From Rhynchopus sp. YZ270_cl-10 (Eukaryota; Euglenozoa; Diplonemea; Diplonemida; Diplonemidae), in assembly GCA_964035575.1 (NCBI GenBank), contig OZ037898.1, positions 186,001-250,000 of the forward strand: a stretch of 64,000 nt of DNA, in the 5' to 3' direction. Positions within the stretch are counted from its first letter, which is position 1. Each line of letters begins with the position of its first letter. Both the position numbers and the translations under genes were made by a program. The notes beneath the pieces were generated by a model. It was given only the letters and a program-made list of their open reading frames with translations, did no database searches and was not told where the DNA came from. This document shows positions 51,742 to 61,796 of this stretch, one piece after another.

Positions 51742-52079
51742 TTGAAATATGAATGTGCTTCTCTCGTGTACACATCTTTGCCACTATCGTTATCGCAATG
51801 ATTTTTTTGAAGATGGGCTGTTTCTTCCTCACAAAAGACGGTGGTTTGTGATAGTCACCTCATTTGCTTGTATTGCAGGTAAAGGCGTGGAATATCAGCC
51901 TTTATTGCATATGCGCAATAAAGTAAGAATTTTTTACTTGAAATAGTACAGTACTTAAGAACAGTACTTTGAAATACAAAGCCCTCCCGTGAACAGTGTA
52001 TCTAAGTACAGCTGGGGTGAAGATCAGCCGCTGGTTGTAGCCTGTCAATGCAGGAGCACCAATGGAGAAGAAAAAAGAA
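51742..52079. repeat. dispersed repeat pair, copy 2 (partner 2845-3214)
   Basis: See 2845-3214: about 205 bases nearly identical, over 48 kb apart and in the same orientation. It abuts the TIR element at 52115. Confidence 0.85.
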
Positions 52080-52114
52080 AGAGCCAATCAAATAGGAAAA
52101 TCACAAACACTCAG

Positions 52115-52821
52115 ATACACCCTAACCTCTAATTTATGGATTTCTAATTTATGGATTCGGCAAAATCGCGAAAAAAATAATTAATTCATCCATAAATTAG
52201 AAATTCATAAAATAGATATCCATAAATTAGAAAGCTGAGTGAAAAAAATTTTATTCTCCTTTGGGTGAAAATTTACCCCAATCGTCCCCAGTACCCCTAC
52301 GCCACAACTCCGGACTCTTCACGCCACACTCACACATACAACGTTAAAAAAAATGTCATCTCTGAACACCGCTGAACCCGAGAACACCGTCCCTGCGATA
52401 TTCAAAGCAGCAGAGGAAGCTGCGCAGAACCGCCAGATCATTGCTCTGACGGAAAAGGTCAGCGGTCGCACCGTCCTCTCAGTGGACGAGATCCGTTGCG
52501 TGACCGACCACGCGAGGGGGAGCAACAAGCCTCAGGGAGACACGGTGCGGTGGTGGAACGACGCGCACCCGCAGCGCCTCATCAGCGTGCAGGTGGTGTC
52601 GAAGTACGTTTCCCACAATAAAAATAATGGAGCGTACTTCACACCTTCGGCACGCTGTACCGTACCATACACCAGGAAAAAATTTCGGTTCCGCCGGAAA
52701 AATTAATTAATTAATTTGAAAATCGCGGCCCGGAAAAATTAATTAATTCATCCATAAATTAGATATCCACAAATTAAAAATCCATAAATTAGATGTCTAT
52801 AAATTACGGGTTAGGGTGTAT
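52115..52821. mobile_element. 707-bp TIR element carrying an ORF
   Basis: ATACACCCTAACC at the left and GGTTAGGGTGTAT at the right are exact inverted ends. Inside each end are short units TCTAATTTATGGAT in opposite orientation, then AT-rich ATTAATTAATT and a CGCGATTTT-like segment. The centre (52330-52700) is much richer in GC and open on the plus strand. No obvious target duplication. The architecture resembles a non-autonomous transposon that has picked up a gene fragment. Confidence 0.8.
52353..52706 (+). CDS. ORF captured in a TIR element, unknown
   Basis: 117 codons from MSSLNTAEPENTVPAIFKAA. The first 90 residues have a natural, soluble composition (AEEAAQNRQIIALTEKVSGR, TVLSVDEIRCVTDHARG, GDTVRWWNDAHPQRLISVQV) and host-like codon use; after about residue 92 the frame runs into AT-rich DNA and becomes Lys/Arg-rich. 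A donor-like GAAGTACGTTTCC lies at that point (near 52603), so this may be a first exon copied with its splice donor. It is the only plus-strand frame with good coding character. No family is recognised. Confidence 0.4.
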   Translation: MSSLNTAEPENTVPAIFKAAEEAAQNRQIIALTEKVSGRTVLSVDEIRCVTDHARGSNKPQGDTVRWWNDAHPQRLISVQVVSKYVSHNKNNGAYFTPSARCTVPYTRKKFRFRRKN

Positions 52822-53352
52822 CCCTGCAGAAAAAGAAAAAAAGAAAAGAGTCTTCAAGATGAACTGAAGCTTTCTTCATGCTTGATCATCATTCTTTGTT
52901 TTTCTGCACTCAGATATCTTTTGGAAGGCGATCGTGCGCTAATACAGAAAGTATCGGTCAAGGCTGTCCTTACAGATGCATGCCAAAAACGGTCGCCATT
53001 TTTTTTTTTTTTTAAAGGGGGCAGAGAAGCTCCCCCCTCCACCCATTTTTTTTTTTTGTTGTATCGACAATCACGTTATACCTACTGGTATAACGATCTT
53101 TCCGTGCTTTTTAGTTGCTTTCCTCATAATTCTAAAAGAAACGCACAAAAAAAAGACACTTTATTTTATTATTATTGAAACGAGGCCGTCTTGATACTTC
53201 TGTTGAAAGTTTTTGGTTGTATTAGTTATCTATTAGTGTAGACGAAGGATGAACTCCGCTTCATATTTTTTGTTGTGTCGACAATCACTTCGCTCCAAGA
53301 ACGGAACAAAGTTCTGTGTTTTTTTTTCTTTTTTTTTCTTCTTCTTTTTTTT

Positions 53353-53470
53353 TCTGATAAATTGTTGGAGTAGTGTGTGCAGTTGCCTCGGTTTGTGTTT
53401 GCCACAGTTTGTGCAAATCTCCTCCAAAAGGTTCACGGGAAAAAAAGGCCTTTGCTCTCGGGAAATTTTT
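53353..53470 (+). repeat. SR repeat, full copy
   Basis: TGATAAATTGTTGGAGTAGTG, TTGCCACAGTTTGTGCAA, AAAGGTTCACGGG and the AAGGCCTTTGCTCTCGGG hairpin remnant. Confidence 0.85.
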
Positions 53471-54013
53471 TTTTTAACAATCTCAGAACGGTGAGCCACG
53501 ATGCAAAAAAAAAGTGGTCGGCACGCAATTTTGTTGTCTTGTCAATGACCGAGGTATCTGTATTCGTTCAAAGACCGAGAGAGAAAAGGGGAAATAACAT
53601 GAAGGAGGGGAGGGAGAAAGGGGGGGCAATGACATATAAAAAAAAAAAAAGGTCATCTACAAAAATGCATTTATTGTCGTTTTGATAAAATGGGGAAAGG
53701 GGTACGGGAGACGTTTTTATTTTTTTGGAGTTGAATTGAAGATGTCAAAACACCTTTGACTACGGGAAGCAAATACAGGCGGGAAATAAACAACGAAAAA
53801 AAGCGTCACGGAATAAATGAAGTTGACAGTGCAGGAAAAAATAAAGAAGGGGGAGGGGAAGGGGGGGAAGAAGATGTACTTCATTGTTGTGCACAAAATC
53901 TTTTCAACAAAACACTTTTTTTTAAAAAAGGGGTCAACTACAAAATGGGGGTATGGAAAACGCTGCTTTCCCGCTGTAAACGTACTTTTTCAAAAAATAA
54001 AACCAAAAAAAAA

Positions 54014-54154
54014 CACGGGTTGCCTACGATCGTATTTTACAATCGTACCAAAAAACGATCGTACGATCATAATACGATCGTACTACGGTCGTGGTACGAT
54101 CAAAAAAAGAGCTGTGATCGTAAAATATCGTATTACGATCGTAGGCAATCCGTG
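54014..54154. mobile_element. 141-bp foldback element, TIR CACGGGTTGCCTACGATCGTA
   Basis: Left CACGGGTTGCCTACGATCGT and right ACGATCGTAGGCAATCCGTG are inverted with one mismatch. The interior is built almost entirely of ACGATCGTA and TACGATCA motifs, so the whole element can fold. Confidence 0.88.
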
Positions 54155-54449
54155 AAAAGAAAAGGAAATGGTTCCACATAGCGTCACTAGAGTCCAAGAG
54201 AAATATCAAAAAAAATCAAAAAGAAAACTTGACAAGATGAATATGCCTTTGCATGAATCAAGCATACCCACCACGAGCAAAAGGGTTACTATTTTTTTCT
54301 GTTGTATCGACAACAGAAAATCGTAAGATAGCGATTTTTTGTTGTCGGTTGTTAGGAGAACGAAAATCTCTAAACTTTTTCGGGACAAAAAAAAAAAAAA
54401 TCCTCTTCTGGATTTTTGATCACAAATCTCAAAAATCATCAAAAAACAA

Positions 54450-56195
54450 TCATTCAGTCTCTCTCTCAATCACCTTGAGGCGAAGACCTGTCACACGACG
54501 GGCATTGACAGCACTTTGCGAGCTCGCACGACGCTTATAGAAGCCTTCTGATGCAAGATCCTGTGGTCCAAGAGTGCCGTAGTTGACACCAGCAGTTTGC
54601 TTGCCGCCACCTGCAGAGGCCGGGGCAGGGAGGAACGTGAACTTGCGGAGAAGGTTCAAGAAAATGAGTCTCATTTCCATTTGGCTGAAGTTCTTCCCGA
54701 TGCAGTCCCTCGGCGGGAACGTGAAGGGCGAGAACCGCTCCGAATGCGGGTTCTTCCCCGAGAAGACCTGGCCCTCCCAGAGCTCCCCATCACGGAACTC
54801 CCTATCCGGGTTGAACACACATGCATCCTCTCCCCACAGAGCCTTATTCCTATGCCTTGACCACGACGTAACCTGCACCAACGTACCTGCCTCAAGCCAC
54901 ACCTTTTGCCCATCCTTCCCTGTCACCCAATCCCTTTCCTGCAAAATCCGGTACGTTCCGTTTCCTACTGCAGGCCACAACCGGAGAGTCTCCATGATAC
55001 ACCGCGTCATAAAAGGAAGCTCAAAGAAGTCTTTGTACTCGAAACTGCGTCCTTCCGAGGCAACCTTCGACCAAAGGTTGTCCACCTCAGCTTGGAGACG
55101 ACGTTGGACAGGAAGGTTGTTCGAAAGCTCGTAGCACAACCATGACATAGTATGTCCAGTAGTATCGTGCCCAGCGAAGGAGAAGATTTGGAGGTTTCCA
55201 ATGGTCGTAGCCTTGGCGAGGTTTGGCATATTCTCGGGGTTGACTGTGTGGGGTCCGTTGACGGTGGGGGCCTTTGAGAAGCTGAAGGGGCATTTTTCGA
55301 GGCGGTCGATCGCCGCGGAGAGGGGTCCGGAAGACTTCCCAGAGGAGATGTTGTTGCGCATGAGTTTGATGAGCGGCATGCCGTTCGCCTTGTGTGTACC
55401 GTCCATCCAGGTGCGGTATTCCTGGTTGATTGTCTCCATGTCCTCCTGAGAATCTCCAAACATTGCCAACCGAAGCTGCGCCTTTGCCTCAAAGAGAAGA
55501 AATTCGTTCATATTCACTACCCTTTCCAAAGAGGTGTCTGCAGTGTCCTTCAATTTGTTAGCCGCAACGGTGGCACGATCGCTTGAAATAGGGAACACCT
55601 TTGCAAGCTGATGAGGCAAAAACGCGGGGGTAAGAGTATCCCTCTGATGCTTCCAATGTTCATCAGATGTTGTCGAAATGACGCTGGAATAGAATGCAAT
55701 GTTAAAATGCGGCTGCTTCTGAACATGCTTCTCCGCAATGCGCAGACAGTCATCCGGGTGGCAAAGAGAGATCTGATTCACAAAGTGCGCCTTTGTCAAC
55801 GTATTGGAGACATCGTTCTCACGGAACACCCTCAGCTGCTGCATAAACACATTGGCAGACATCCCCTGCTCCCCTCCAAACTCCCTCTGATAATCCTCCC
55901 AGAGCATATGCTCTAACCCCTTCGACTGTGCACGCAAAACGTTAAACGCGATATCTCTCTTCTCTGCCTCTGTCATCCCCGGCTTCAATGGGGTCGCGAA
56001 GGCTCTCATATACTCCTCTGGTACCTCCAAATCCTTATACAAAAAGTACGCCCGTTTCACCTGAGCTTCCACCTCTTCCATAGAAACGGCCTCCTGAGGG
56101 ATCGTGTATGCATGAGGACACTTCTTTGCCTCGCATGGAACAGAGGAGGTGCTGTTGGTGCCGAGATGGCTGCGTAGAACGTTAAGACGGTCCAT
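54450..56195 (-). CDS. cytochrome P450 monooxygenase
   Basis: A single-exon gene for 581 residues. All P450 landmarks are present: I-helix FAGHDTTGHTMSW (oxygen activation), K-helix ETLRLWP with the ExxR pair, a PERF-like region, and the haem loop FTFPPRDCIGKNF with the ligand Cys at about residue 498. The haem loop has Pro where most P450s have Gly (FxxGxRxCxG), while the PRDCIG part is like that of several algal, stramenopile and protist P450s. There is no N-terminal membrane anchor; the first 60 residues are hydrophilic, so it may be soluble or peripherally bound. Substrate unknown. The start codon is the first ATG (MDRLNVLRSHLGTNS) after a pyrimidine-rich leader. Confidence 0.93.
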   Translation of the reverse strand: MDRLNVLRSHLGTNSTSSVPCEAKKCPHAYTIPQEAVSMEEVEAQVKRAYFLYKDLEVPEEYMRAFATPLKPGMTEAEKRDIAFNVLRAQSKGLEHMLWEDYQREFGGEQGMSANVFMQQLRVFRENDVSNTLTKAHFVNQISLCHPDDCLRIAEKHVQKQPHFNIAFYSSVISTTSDEHWKHQRDTLTPAFLPHQLAKVFPISSDRATVAANKLKDTADTSLERVVNMNEFLLFEAKAQLRLAMFGDSQEDMETINQEYRTWMDGTHKANGMPLIKLMRNNISSGKSSGPLSAAIDRLEKCPFSFSKAPTVNGPHTVNPENMPNLAKATTIGNLQIFSFAGHDTTGHTMSWLCYELSNNLPVQRRLQAEVDNLWSKVASEGRSFEYKDFFELPFMTRCIMETLRLWPAVGNGTYRILQERDWVTGKDGQKVWLEAGTLVQVTSWSRHRNKALWGEDACVFNPDREFRDGELWEGQVFSGKNPHSERFSPFTFPPRDCIGKNFSQMEMRLIFLNLLRKFTFLPAPASAGGGKQTAGVNYGTLGPQDLASEGFYKRRASSQSAVNARRVTGLRLKVIERETE

Positions 56196-57044
56196 ATGAA
56201 GGGTGCGGGGGAGGAGTGCTGAAGAGGGAGGGAGGGTGTGAAGGAGAGGTGGTGGTGGGGGGATGTGGAATGTTTGGGGGAAAATGAATGAAATTTGAGA
56301 TTTTTTTTCAAAAAAAAAAGGGGAAAAAAAAAAGTTAGAAGTTGATAGTGAAAAACGCTTCTGAGATGCGCACTCTGCGGGTTATCGAAACCCACGGTGT
56401 GTTGTACTTGAGGGCTGTTGACAGGGAAACTGTAAGGCACACAGTCATTTCCCCTATGCATACCTAGAAGGCGAATATGCCATTCGGATCCGAATGTAGG
56501 GCGAATACGAAATTCGCCTTCTAGGTATGCCCATGAGGGAAGGGGTGATAACAATGGTTTAAAGACTCACGAAAAAAAAATAATTGTGCCCTGTAACACA
56601 AACACTGCGCATCTGAATACAATAGAACGCAGGGGCGCCGACGGAACGGAGTGCACACACGATCCCTCTTCACACCAGGGAATGGGGTGCGGCGGAGTCT
56701 TCACTGTTAATCCTCGCATGTTTAGCCCTTTAACGAATGGGCCTTTGTATGACCCACAAGCACCTCACAGATGATTGAGGTCTGCTTGAGGGGGTCACTG
56801 AAATGTAGGGTGCTCCACAGAGCATTGGATCGATGCCGCTGTAGATGACGACGTACGTTGGACGATTATCTCTGCAGATCATCCCAGACCTGCCGTACGT
56901 GCCAAGAGCCCTCTTATCATTTTGTCTGTCTCGATGATGGGAAGTTGTCTTCGTACCAATACACCTATCCCTTCCTACTGTGGTCGCCTTGGTGTTGCTG
57001 TTGTCACATCAATCCCCCTCACGGCAGGGTTTTTCTGACCACCC
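56196..57044. other. intergenic, no supported gene
   Basis: Holds a hairpin of the AACGCTTCTGAGATGCGC type at 56341-56395, upstream of the P450 ATG, and a foldback at 56458-56530. The stretch 56590-57040 is less AT-rich and open in short pieces on the plus strand (a Cys-rich frame from 56858) but shows no start, acceptor or family; it may be a decayed coding fragment. Confidence 0.4.
56458..56530. repeat. 73-bp foldback, arms GCATACCTAGAAGGCGAAT
   Basis: GCATACCTAGAAGGCGAAT is exactly complementary to ATTCGCCTTCTAGGTATGC at the right end, with CATTCGGATCCGAATG palindromic in the centre. No other copy was noticed in the window. Confidence 0.85.
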
Positions 57045-57884
57045 TTACGAGAGTTGATCATTTGCCGTTTCAACCCGCTCAAAAAGAAACAGAGTGTTCG
57101 TTAGGGTACTTTCCGAGCCATCTGGTGACACTACGGGGGCTGTGTCAATGATTTGCGCAGGTTTGAAACCGTGTTTTGTGGCTGCTGTGTGTACTTTTGC
57201 GAGAATTTCTGCGTTTTCCTTATCCGACCAGGCACGCGGCACATATGATAGGTAGAAACCACCGTCACCCCCTTCACCTAACAATACTGCTGCTGTGTCA
57301 AATAGAGGCAGAACCACTTCTTCGTGGTAGATCACATCGCAGGCGAGGACGGTCAATCGGGGGCCTTGTTTTGCACACCATTGCTTTGCTTGGGCGACAT
57401 CGTCACCCTCGCCATAGAGAAGCTGCTGTGCGGTGATGTGCGCTGTGTTGATGACAGCAGCGTTGAGGGTAGTGTTCGCTGAGGCAGCTTCTACGCACTC
57501 CACGTTCCCGTCGGTGCATAGGATGTGTGCAGAGGGGTGCAGCACAGCAGCAGCAAGCGAGACCAACCCAATCCCCGCGCCCAGCTCCACAAACGCAGCG
57601 CAGTTCTCGAGCGTCGCAACCTGCTTTGTCATCAGCTGGCCCGCGTCCCATACCATAAGCCCAGTACTATCGTCGCCTTGAAGCAACCCCACTGCTTCAT
57701 CGGGTGGAAGCTCCCGGACACAACGGACCGTAAGGTGTGTGGTATCGGATGAGGATGTGCACTGTACCAGACCAAGACTGCGGCTGACAGAAAACCGTTT
57801 GTGGCACATCGCGCGTTGTCCTTCAATGAGTTCATCATTGCCTGTATCCTGTCCTAGCTTAGAGACAGCACCTTCGGCAGCCAT
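57045..57884 (-). CDS. METTL21/FAM86-like protein lysine methyltransferase
   Basis: A single exon for 279 residues. The fold is a class I S-adenosylmethionine methyltransferase of the Methyltransf_16 group: GLMVWDAGQLM (75-85, a group-typical block), motif I FVELGAGIGLVSLAA (98-112), an acidic end of strand 2 (LCTDGN) and the post-I motif VLACDVIYHEEVVLPL (179-194), where members of the group have D-V-x-Y. Such enzymes trimethylate lysines of chaperones and elongation factors; the substrate here cannot be told. The length fits the family. The ATG (MAAEGAVSKLGQD) follows a pyrimidine-rich leader. A Tyr-rich C-terminal segment, LSYVPRAWSDKENAEIL, matches the late motif of this group. Confidence 0.88.
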   Translation of the reverse strand: MAAEGAVSKLGQDTGNDELIEGQRAMCHKRFSVSRSLGLVQCTSSSDTTHLTVRCVRELPPDEAVGLLQGDDSTGLMVWDAGQLMTKQVATLENCAAFVELGAGIGLVSLAAAVLHPSAHILCTDGNVECVEAASANTTLNAAVINTAHITAQQLLYGEGDDVAQAKQWCAKQGPRLTVLACDVIYHEEVVLPLFDTAAVLLGEGGDGGFYLSYVPRAWSDKENAEILAKVHTAATKHGFKPAQIIDTAPVVSPDGSESTLTNTLFLFERVETANDQLS

Positions 57885-58054
57885 TTTTGTGTTTGATCAA
57901 ATGAGAGAGAGAAAACGAGGGGTGAGAGGGGAAATAATGTGACGTTTTCTTTTGCCTGAGAGGTGTGTTGTTTTGAGGAGGAAGCGAAGAGGGGTAAAAT
58001 AAAGGCCGTTGTTTATTTTAGAATCATTTAAAAACAAAAGTGGAGGAAGGGGCC

Positions 58055-58237
58055 ATGTTTGGCAACAATAGAGGGGAGGGGCTATCTGACACAACTCTTC
58101 CACGGGAGGAAGAATGTGTCGAACAAAAGGGTGAAATGCGTTCACAGAGCGGAAACAGCCGTGTGTTATCACAGGCCATTTCAGCTCTAATAAACGATAT
58201 TTTAGAAAAGATAGAAAAAAAAAACAAAAAAACGTAG
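58055..58237 (+). CDS. possible small plus-strand protein
   Basis: 60 codons from MFGNNRGEGLSDTTLPREEE to KIEKKNKKT. The second half (SRVLSQAISALINDILEKIE) reads as a regular amphipathic helix, unlike the junk frames elsewhere. It would be the only free-standing plus-strand gene, with no recognisable family or acceptor, so chance is quite possible. Confidence 0.22.
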   Translation: MFGNNRGEGLSDTTLPREEECVEQKGEMRSQSGNSRVLSQAISALINDILEKIEKKNKKT

Positions 58238-58381
58238 CTTTTAAATAAAATGCTGGGCGCGATGTGCTCGCTGCTGTGTTGTATTCAAACGCATTAAGGT
58301 TATGTGTTAAAAGGGTTCAGAGTACAAAGGGCATGCGGCAGTATGCCCCTTTAACAGCGTGCATGAGCAACGTGCTAAGGC

Positions 58382-59782
58382 TTAGCTGCACATAACAGCG
58401 GCCAAGGTGAGTGCCACAGAAAGCAGCCCCATCGGCGAGAACGCAGACGACGCACAGATGAGCTTCTCGTCGCAGTCGAGGTCGGGAAGAGGTGTCTCCA
58501 TCCACGACAGACGGCCCTGCTTCACACCACGCTTGCACTCATCCACAAGGCTGTCGTAGGAGTCGTCCACACACTCGTAGATCTCGCTCTTCCTGCAGTC
58601 GGCAGTGTCGACAGCAGACAGGATCTCCTTGAATGTGCAGTCAAGCATCTGGAAGTAGCACGTCTCCATGCATTTGCACGTCGTGTCGCACATCGACCCT
58701 GTTGTGTTGCATGTTGCTGCCGACGTCGTTGTTGCGTTCAGCCACGTCCCCTGTGTGCACTCACAGTACTTCTGGTCGCATGTGGTCAGGTTCTTCTTCG
58801 TGTCGTAGAACTGTGCCATGCAGCGTGCACCTTCGTTCGGGTAGTCCTCGCGTGCGTCGACACCACACTTCGCAAGCTCCTCTCCCCAGGCTTTCTGTCG
58901 TGGGGTGGGGTGGGGGAGCACAAAGAGTGGAGGGTGTGATTCCACACTGCACTAATTATAAAGAATAGATTCTCTTTCCGGTAGAACAGAGTGTTGGGCT
59001 TATGCACAAAACTCGACTCTTACAGTCGCCAACTGATCTTGATTACTCGACTAGAAAAGGGGGAAGATTATTTTCGCTGAACGCAGCCAAAAACGGTGTA
59101 TGAGATCTGAATTTTGGCGCAAGTGATTTTTAAAGGGAGAGAGAAAATAGTCGGTATCAGGCGATTGAACGTTGGCTTTATTATTCGAGTTTCTAATAAC
59201 ACATGGATGTCCAAAGTACTTGAAGTATATCAAGTACTTGATCCCCCAAAAAATCCAATACTTGATACTTCAAGTACTTGACACCCTATTTTTTTTTCTA
59301 GTACTTTTTTACTTGTTCTCCCTCTGTCAAGTACTTTTTTCACAAAAAAAACGTCAAGTACTTGATCAAGTACAAAAAAAAAAGTGGGTACTTGATCAAG
59401 TACTTGACGTTTTTTTGCGAAAACAAGTACTTGACAGACTCTGCCAGAGGGTAAAAAAGTAAAAAAGTACGAGAGAAAAAAAATAAGGTATCAAGTACTT
59501 GATTTCTGTCAAGTACTTGATCAATCTTCAAGTACTTGACTGTCATTTTGAGAGGAAAAAAAAGGGGGGTCAAGTACTTCAAGTACCATAAAAAATCCGA
59601 AAAAAGTACTTCAAGTACTTTGGACATCCATGAATAACACTACGTGTAAGGGAAAAAAATAGGGGAAAGTGGACTCAAAGAAACGGCTGCAGAACACATA
59701 CAGTCTTATCCTTGCTGGCAGACATGACAGGTGTGCACAGCGAGAGTGCGGCAATGCAGAACAGTGTGGTGTGTGTGTTCAT
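58382..59782 (-). CDS. secreted Cys-rich, probably GPI-anchored protein, array copy A
   Basis: Exon 1 59702-59782 (MNTHTTLFCIAALSLCTPVM with SASKDKT, a signal peptide) and exon 2 58382-58894 (from KAWGEELAKCGVDARED), 197 residues. The 807-base intron is phase 0, GTATGTG...CGACAG. The mature part has 16 cysteines before the tail, N-glycosylation sites (NLT, NAT, NTT) and an acidic, compact look. It ends ICASSAFSPMGLLSVALTLA with AVMCS, a small-residue site followed by a hydrophobic tail, as in GPI-anchored proteins. The intron contains a 431-bp foldback element (59202-59632), absent from copies B and C. Most similar to copies B and C; the family is otherwise unknown. Confidence 0.85.
59202..59632. 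mobile_element. 431-bp foldback element of TCAAGTACTTGA repeats, 7-bp target duplication
   Basis: Ends CATGGATGTCCAAAGTACTT and its inverse, flanked by AATAACA on both sides (59195-59201 and 59633-59639). The body repeats the 12-bp palindrome TCAAGTACTTGA many times. It shares the CATGGATGT end and AATAA-type target with element A (4938-6392). It lies inside the intron of array copy A. Confidence 0.92.
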
Positions 59783-60324
59783 TGTGGAAAGATGGAATAA
59801 GTGTACAAAAGGTCGGTAAACGTGTGTAAAGGTAAGATAAGAAACCTGGTGCGGTGATGTGGTGTATAACAGGTGGTGCGGAGGTGACTTTTGCTTGAAA
59901 TATAAGCGGACAGCCTTTTTTTTCTACACGTGTTTTCATGGCCACGATCCTTTTTGAAAAACAGCCATGTCAAAGAGCAAGTTATCATTTAATTAGGGGT
60001 CAATAGATTATACTGGAAAAGTAGAAAAAGAAGGAAAAATCAACAAAGCGAAATGGCAATGAACTACAGCAAATGAGCTTGTAATAATTGACACATGATG
60101 CAAGTGCTTTGCTTCAGTCATGTGAATGAAGCTGTGTCCAGACAGCCTGCAAAACAGTGTAAGACAAGCAGAACACAGCCTCGAAAAAGGTGTAAATATA
60201 TCACACAACAGCAGCAGCACATCACAAAAACATGTGTCAAAAAATTCTCTTGCAAATCGCAAAGGGGGCGAGAGAGGGGGTTGGTAGTGTCAGCTAACAC
60301 CCTCACCTTTCCTGTGCTGCGCAC

Positions 60325-61146
60325 TTAGCTGCACATAACAGCAGCCAAGGTGAGTGCCACAGAAAGCAGCCCCATCGGCGAGAACGCAGACGACGCACAG
60401 ATGAGCTTCTCGTCACAGTCGAGGTCGGGAAGAGGTGTCTCCATCCACGACAGACGGCCCTGCTTCACACCACGCTTGCACTCATCCACAAGGCTGTCGT
60501 AGGAGTCGTCCACACACTCGTAGATCTCGCTCTTCCTGCAGTCGGCAGTGTCGACAGCAGACAGGATCTCCTTGAACGTGCAGTCAAGCATCTGGAAGTA
60601 GCACGTCTCCATGCATTTGCACGTCGTGTCGCACATCGACCCTGTTGTGTTGCATGTTGCTGCCGTCGTCGCTGTTGCGTTCAGCCACGTCCCCTGTGTG
60701 CACTCGCAGTACTTCTGGTCGCATGTGGTCAGGTTCTTCTTCGTGTCGTAGAACTGTGCCATGCAGCGTGCACCTTCGTTCGGGTAGTCCTCGCGTGCGT
60801 CGACACCGCACTTCGCAAGCTCCTCTCCCCAGGCTTTCTGTCGTGGGAAATGGTGGTATTGGGGTAGGTTGTGTGAAGGGAATAATTATGGGAAGACCTT
60901 GCGCCTGCCAAAGTGACATCGGTACACAGGCCGTGTACACATTGTTAGTTTAAATTGAACAGATCACAAGATGCATTTACATGAACATGCAGAGAGAGAG
61001 TATGTATTGGGCTTATGCACAAATGGGTGAAAGTGGACTCAAAGAAACGGATGCAGAACACATACAGTCTTATCCTTGCTGGCAGACATGACAGGTGTGC
61101 ACAGCGAGAGTGCGGCAATGCAGAACAGTGTGGTGTGTGTGTTCAT
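60325..61146 (-). CDS. secreted Cys-rich, probably GPI-anchored protein, array copy B
   Basis: Exon 1 61066-61146, exon 2 60325-60837, with a 228-base intron (GTATGTG...CGACAG, phase 0). The predicted protein has the same length as copy A; the visible differences are confined to the short Thr/Ala-rich stretch after WLNAT (ATTAATC here, TTSAATC in copy A). The intron is shortest and its middle does not match the other copies, while exons are almost unchanged, pointing to recent duplication or gene conversion. Both flanks share sequence with copies A and C. Role unknown; abundance of one surface protein is a simple guess. Confidence 0.85.
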
Positions 61147-61796
61147 TGTGGAAAGATGGGGTGTGTATAAAGTTAAGATAAGAAACCTGGTGTGGCGATG
61201 TGGCGTGGTGTGTAACAGGTGGTGGGGTCGATGGAGGAAAAAAAAAACGATACTGTCACCCTCTTTTTTTTCCAAACAGCTCGAAGTAGCGTGAATGCAT
61301 TTACTTAAACACAGTCTCAATTTTTCTAAGAGCCTCCCCTTTTAAGTAAATGGTTATTTGCGGGGAACAGCAAGAACGGCAACATTTAAAAAAAAAAGAA
61401 AAAAAAGAAGCAAAATGTGCGAACCCACAGCCAAAAAAAAAGACTTGTTTTGTTTACATCTCGACAACATTTTGACTTCTATTATTAAAGGTATTGGGGA
61501 CCCCTAAAGGAACACAACACCTCAAGCGTGTTGCATGCAAAAGGGGTGGGGGAAGAGGGGTCAGTGGAACAGCAGGCATTAGGTGTGATTAGATGTTCGC
61601 CGCTGAGTGTTCTTACCGAATCTGCTACTCACAAAGGAGAGACACGAGAAGGTGTCAAAGGAACTTGTCCGACAGGACTTATGATGAGCCAAAGTGTCTC
61701 AGTCAAGAACATAAGAATATGAACCAAAAGAAACGGCACAATGCCCTGCCAGTGTCAGCAAGCTGTACTGAACAGAGGGCAGAGATCTGTGGACGC

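Larger units (their letters stand above)
52822..54449. other. intergenic with repeats, no gene seen
   Basis: Hairpins at about 52857-52892 and 54235-54265, three TTGTTGTRTCGACAA motifs (about 53055, 53272 and 54297), an SR repeat and a foldback element. Many A/T runs; no convincing gene. Confidence 0.5.

Noticed and set aside
52115-52821. TTAGGG/CCCTAA at the ends taken as telomeric repeats
   Set aside because: Only a single unit is present at each end and in inverted orientation, so it is part of a TIR rather than an interstitial telomere.
9417-54265. CTAAGC-CTCTCGTG-CTTAG hairpins taken as C/D-box snoRNAs because of GATGA near the 5' end
   Set aside because: Units are only about 40 bases, lack a consistent CTGA box at the 3' end and have no guide-length spacer.
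56858-57151. A Cys-rich plus-strand frame overlapping the methyltransferase gene
   Set aside because: Its second half is antisense to the methyltransferase, and the first half has no acceptor or signal peptide; at best a decayed fragment.
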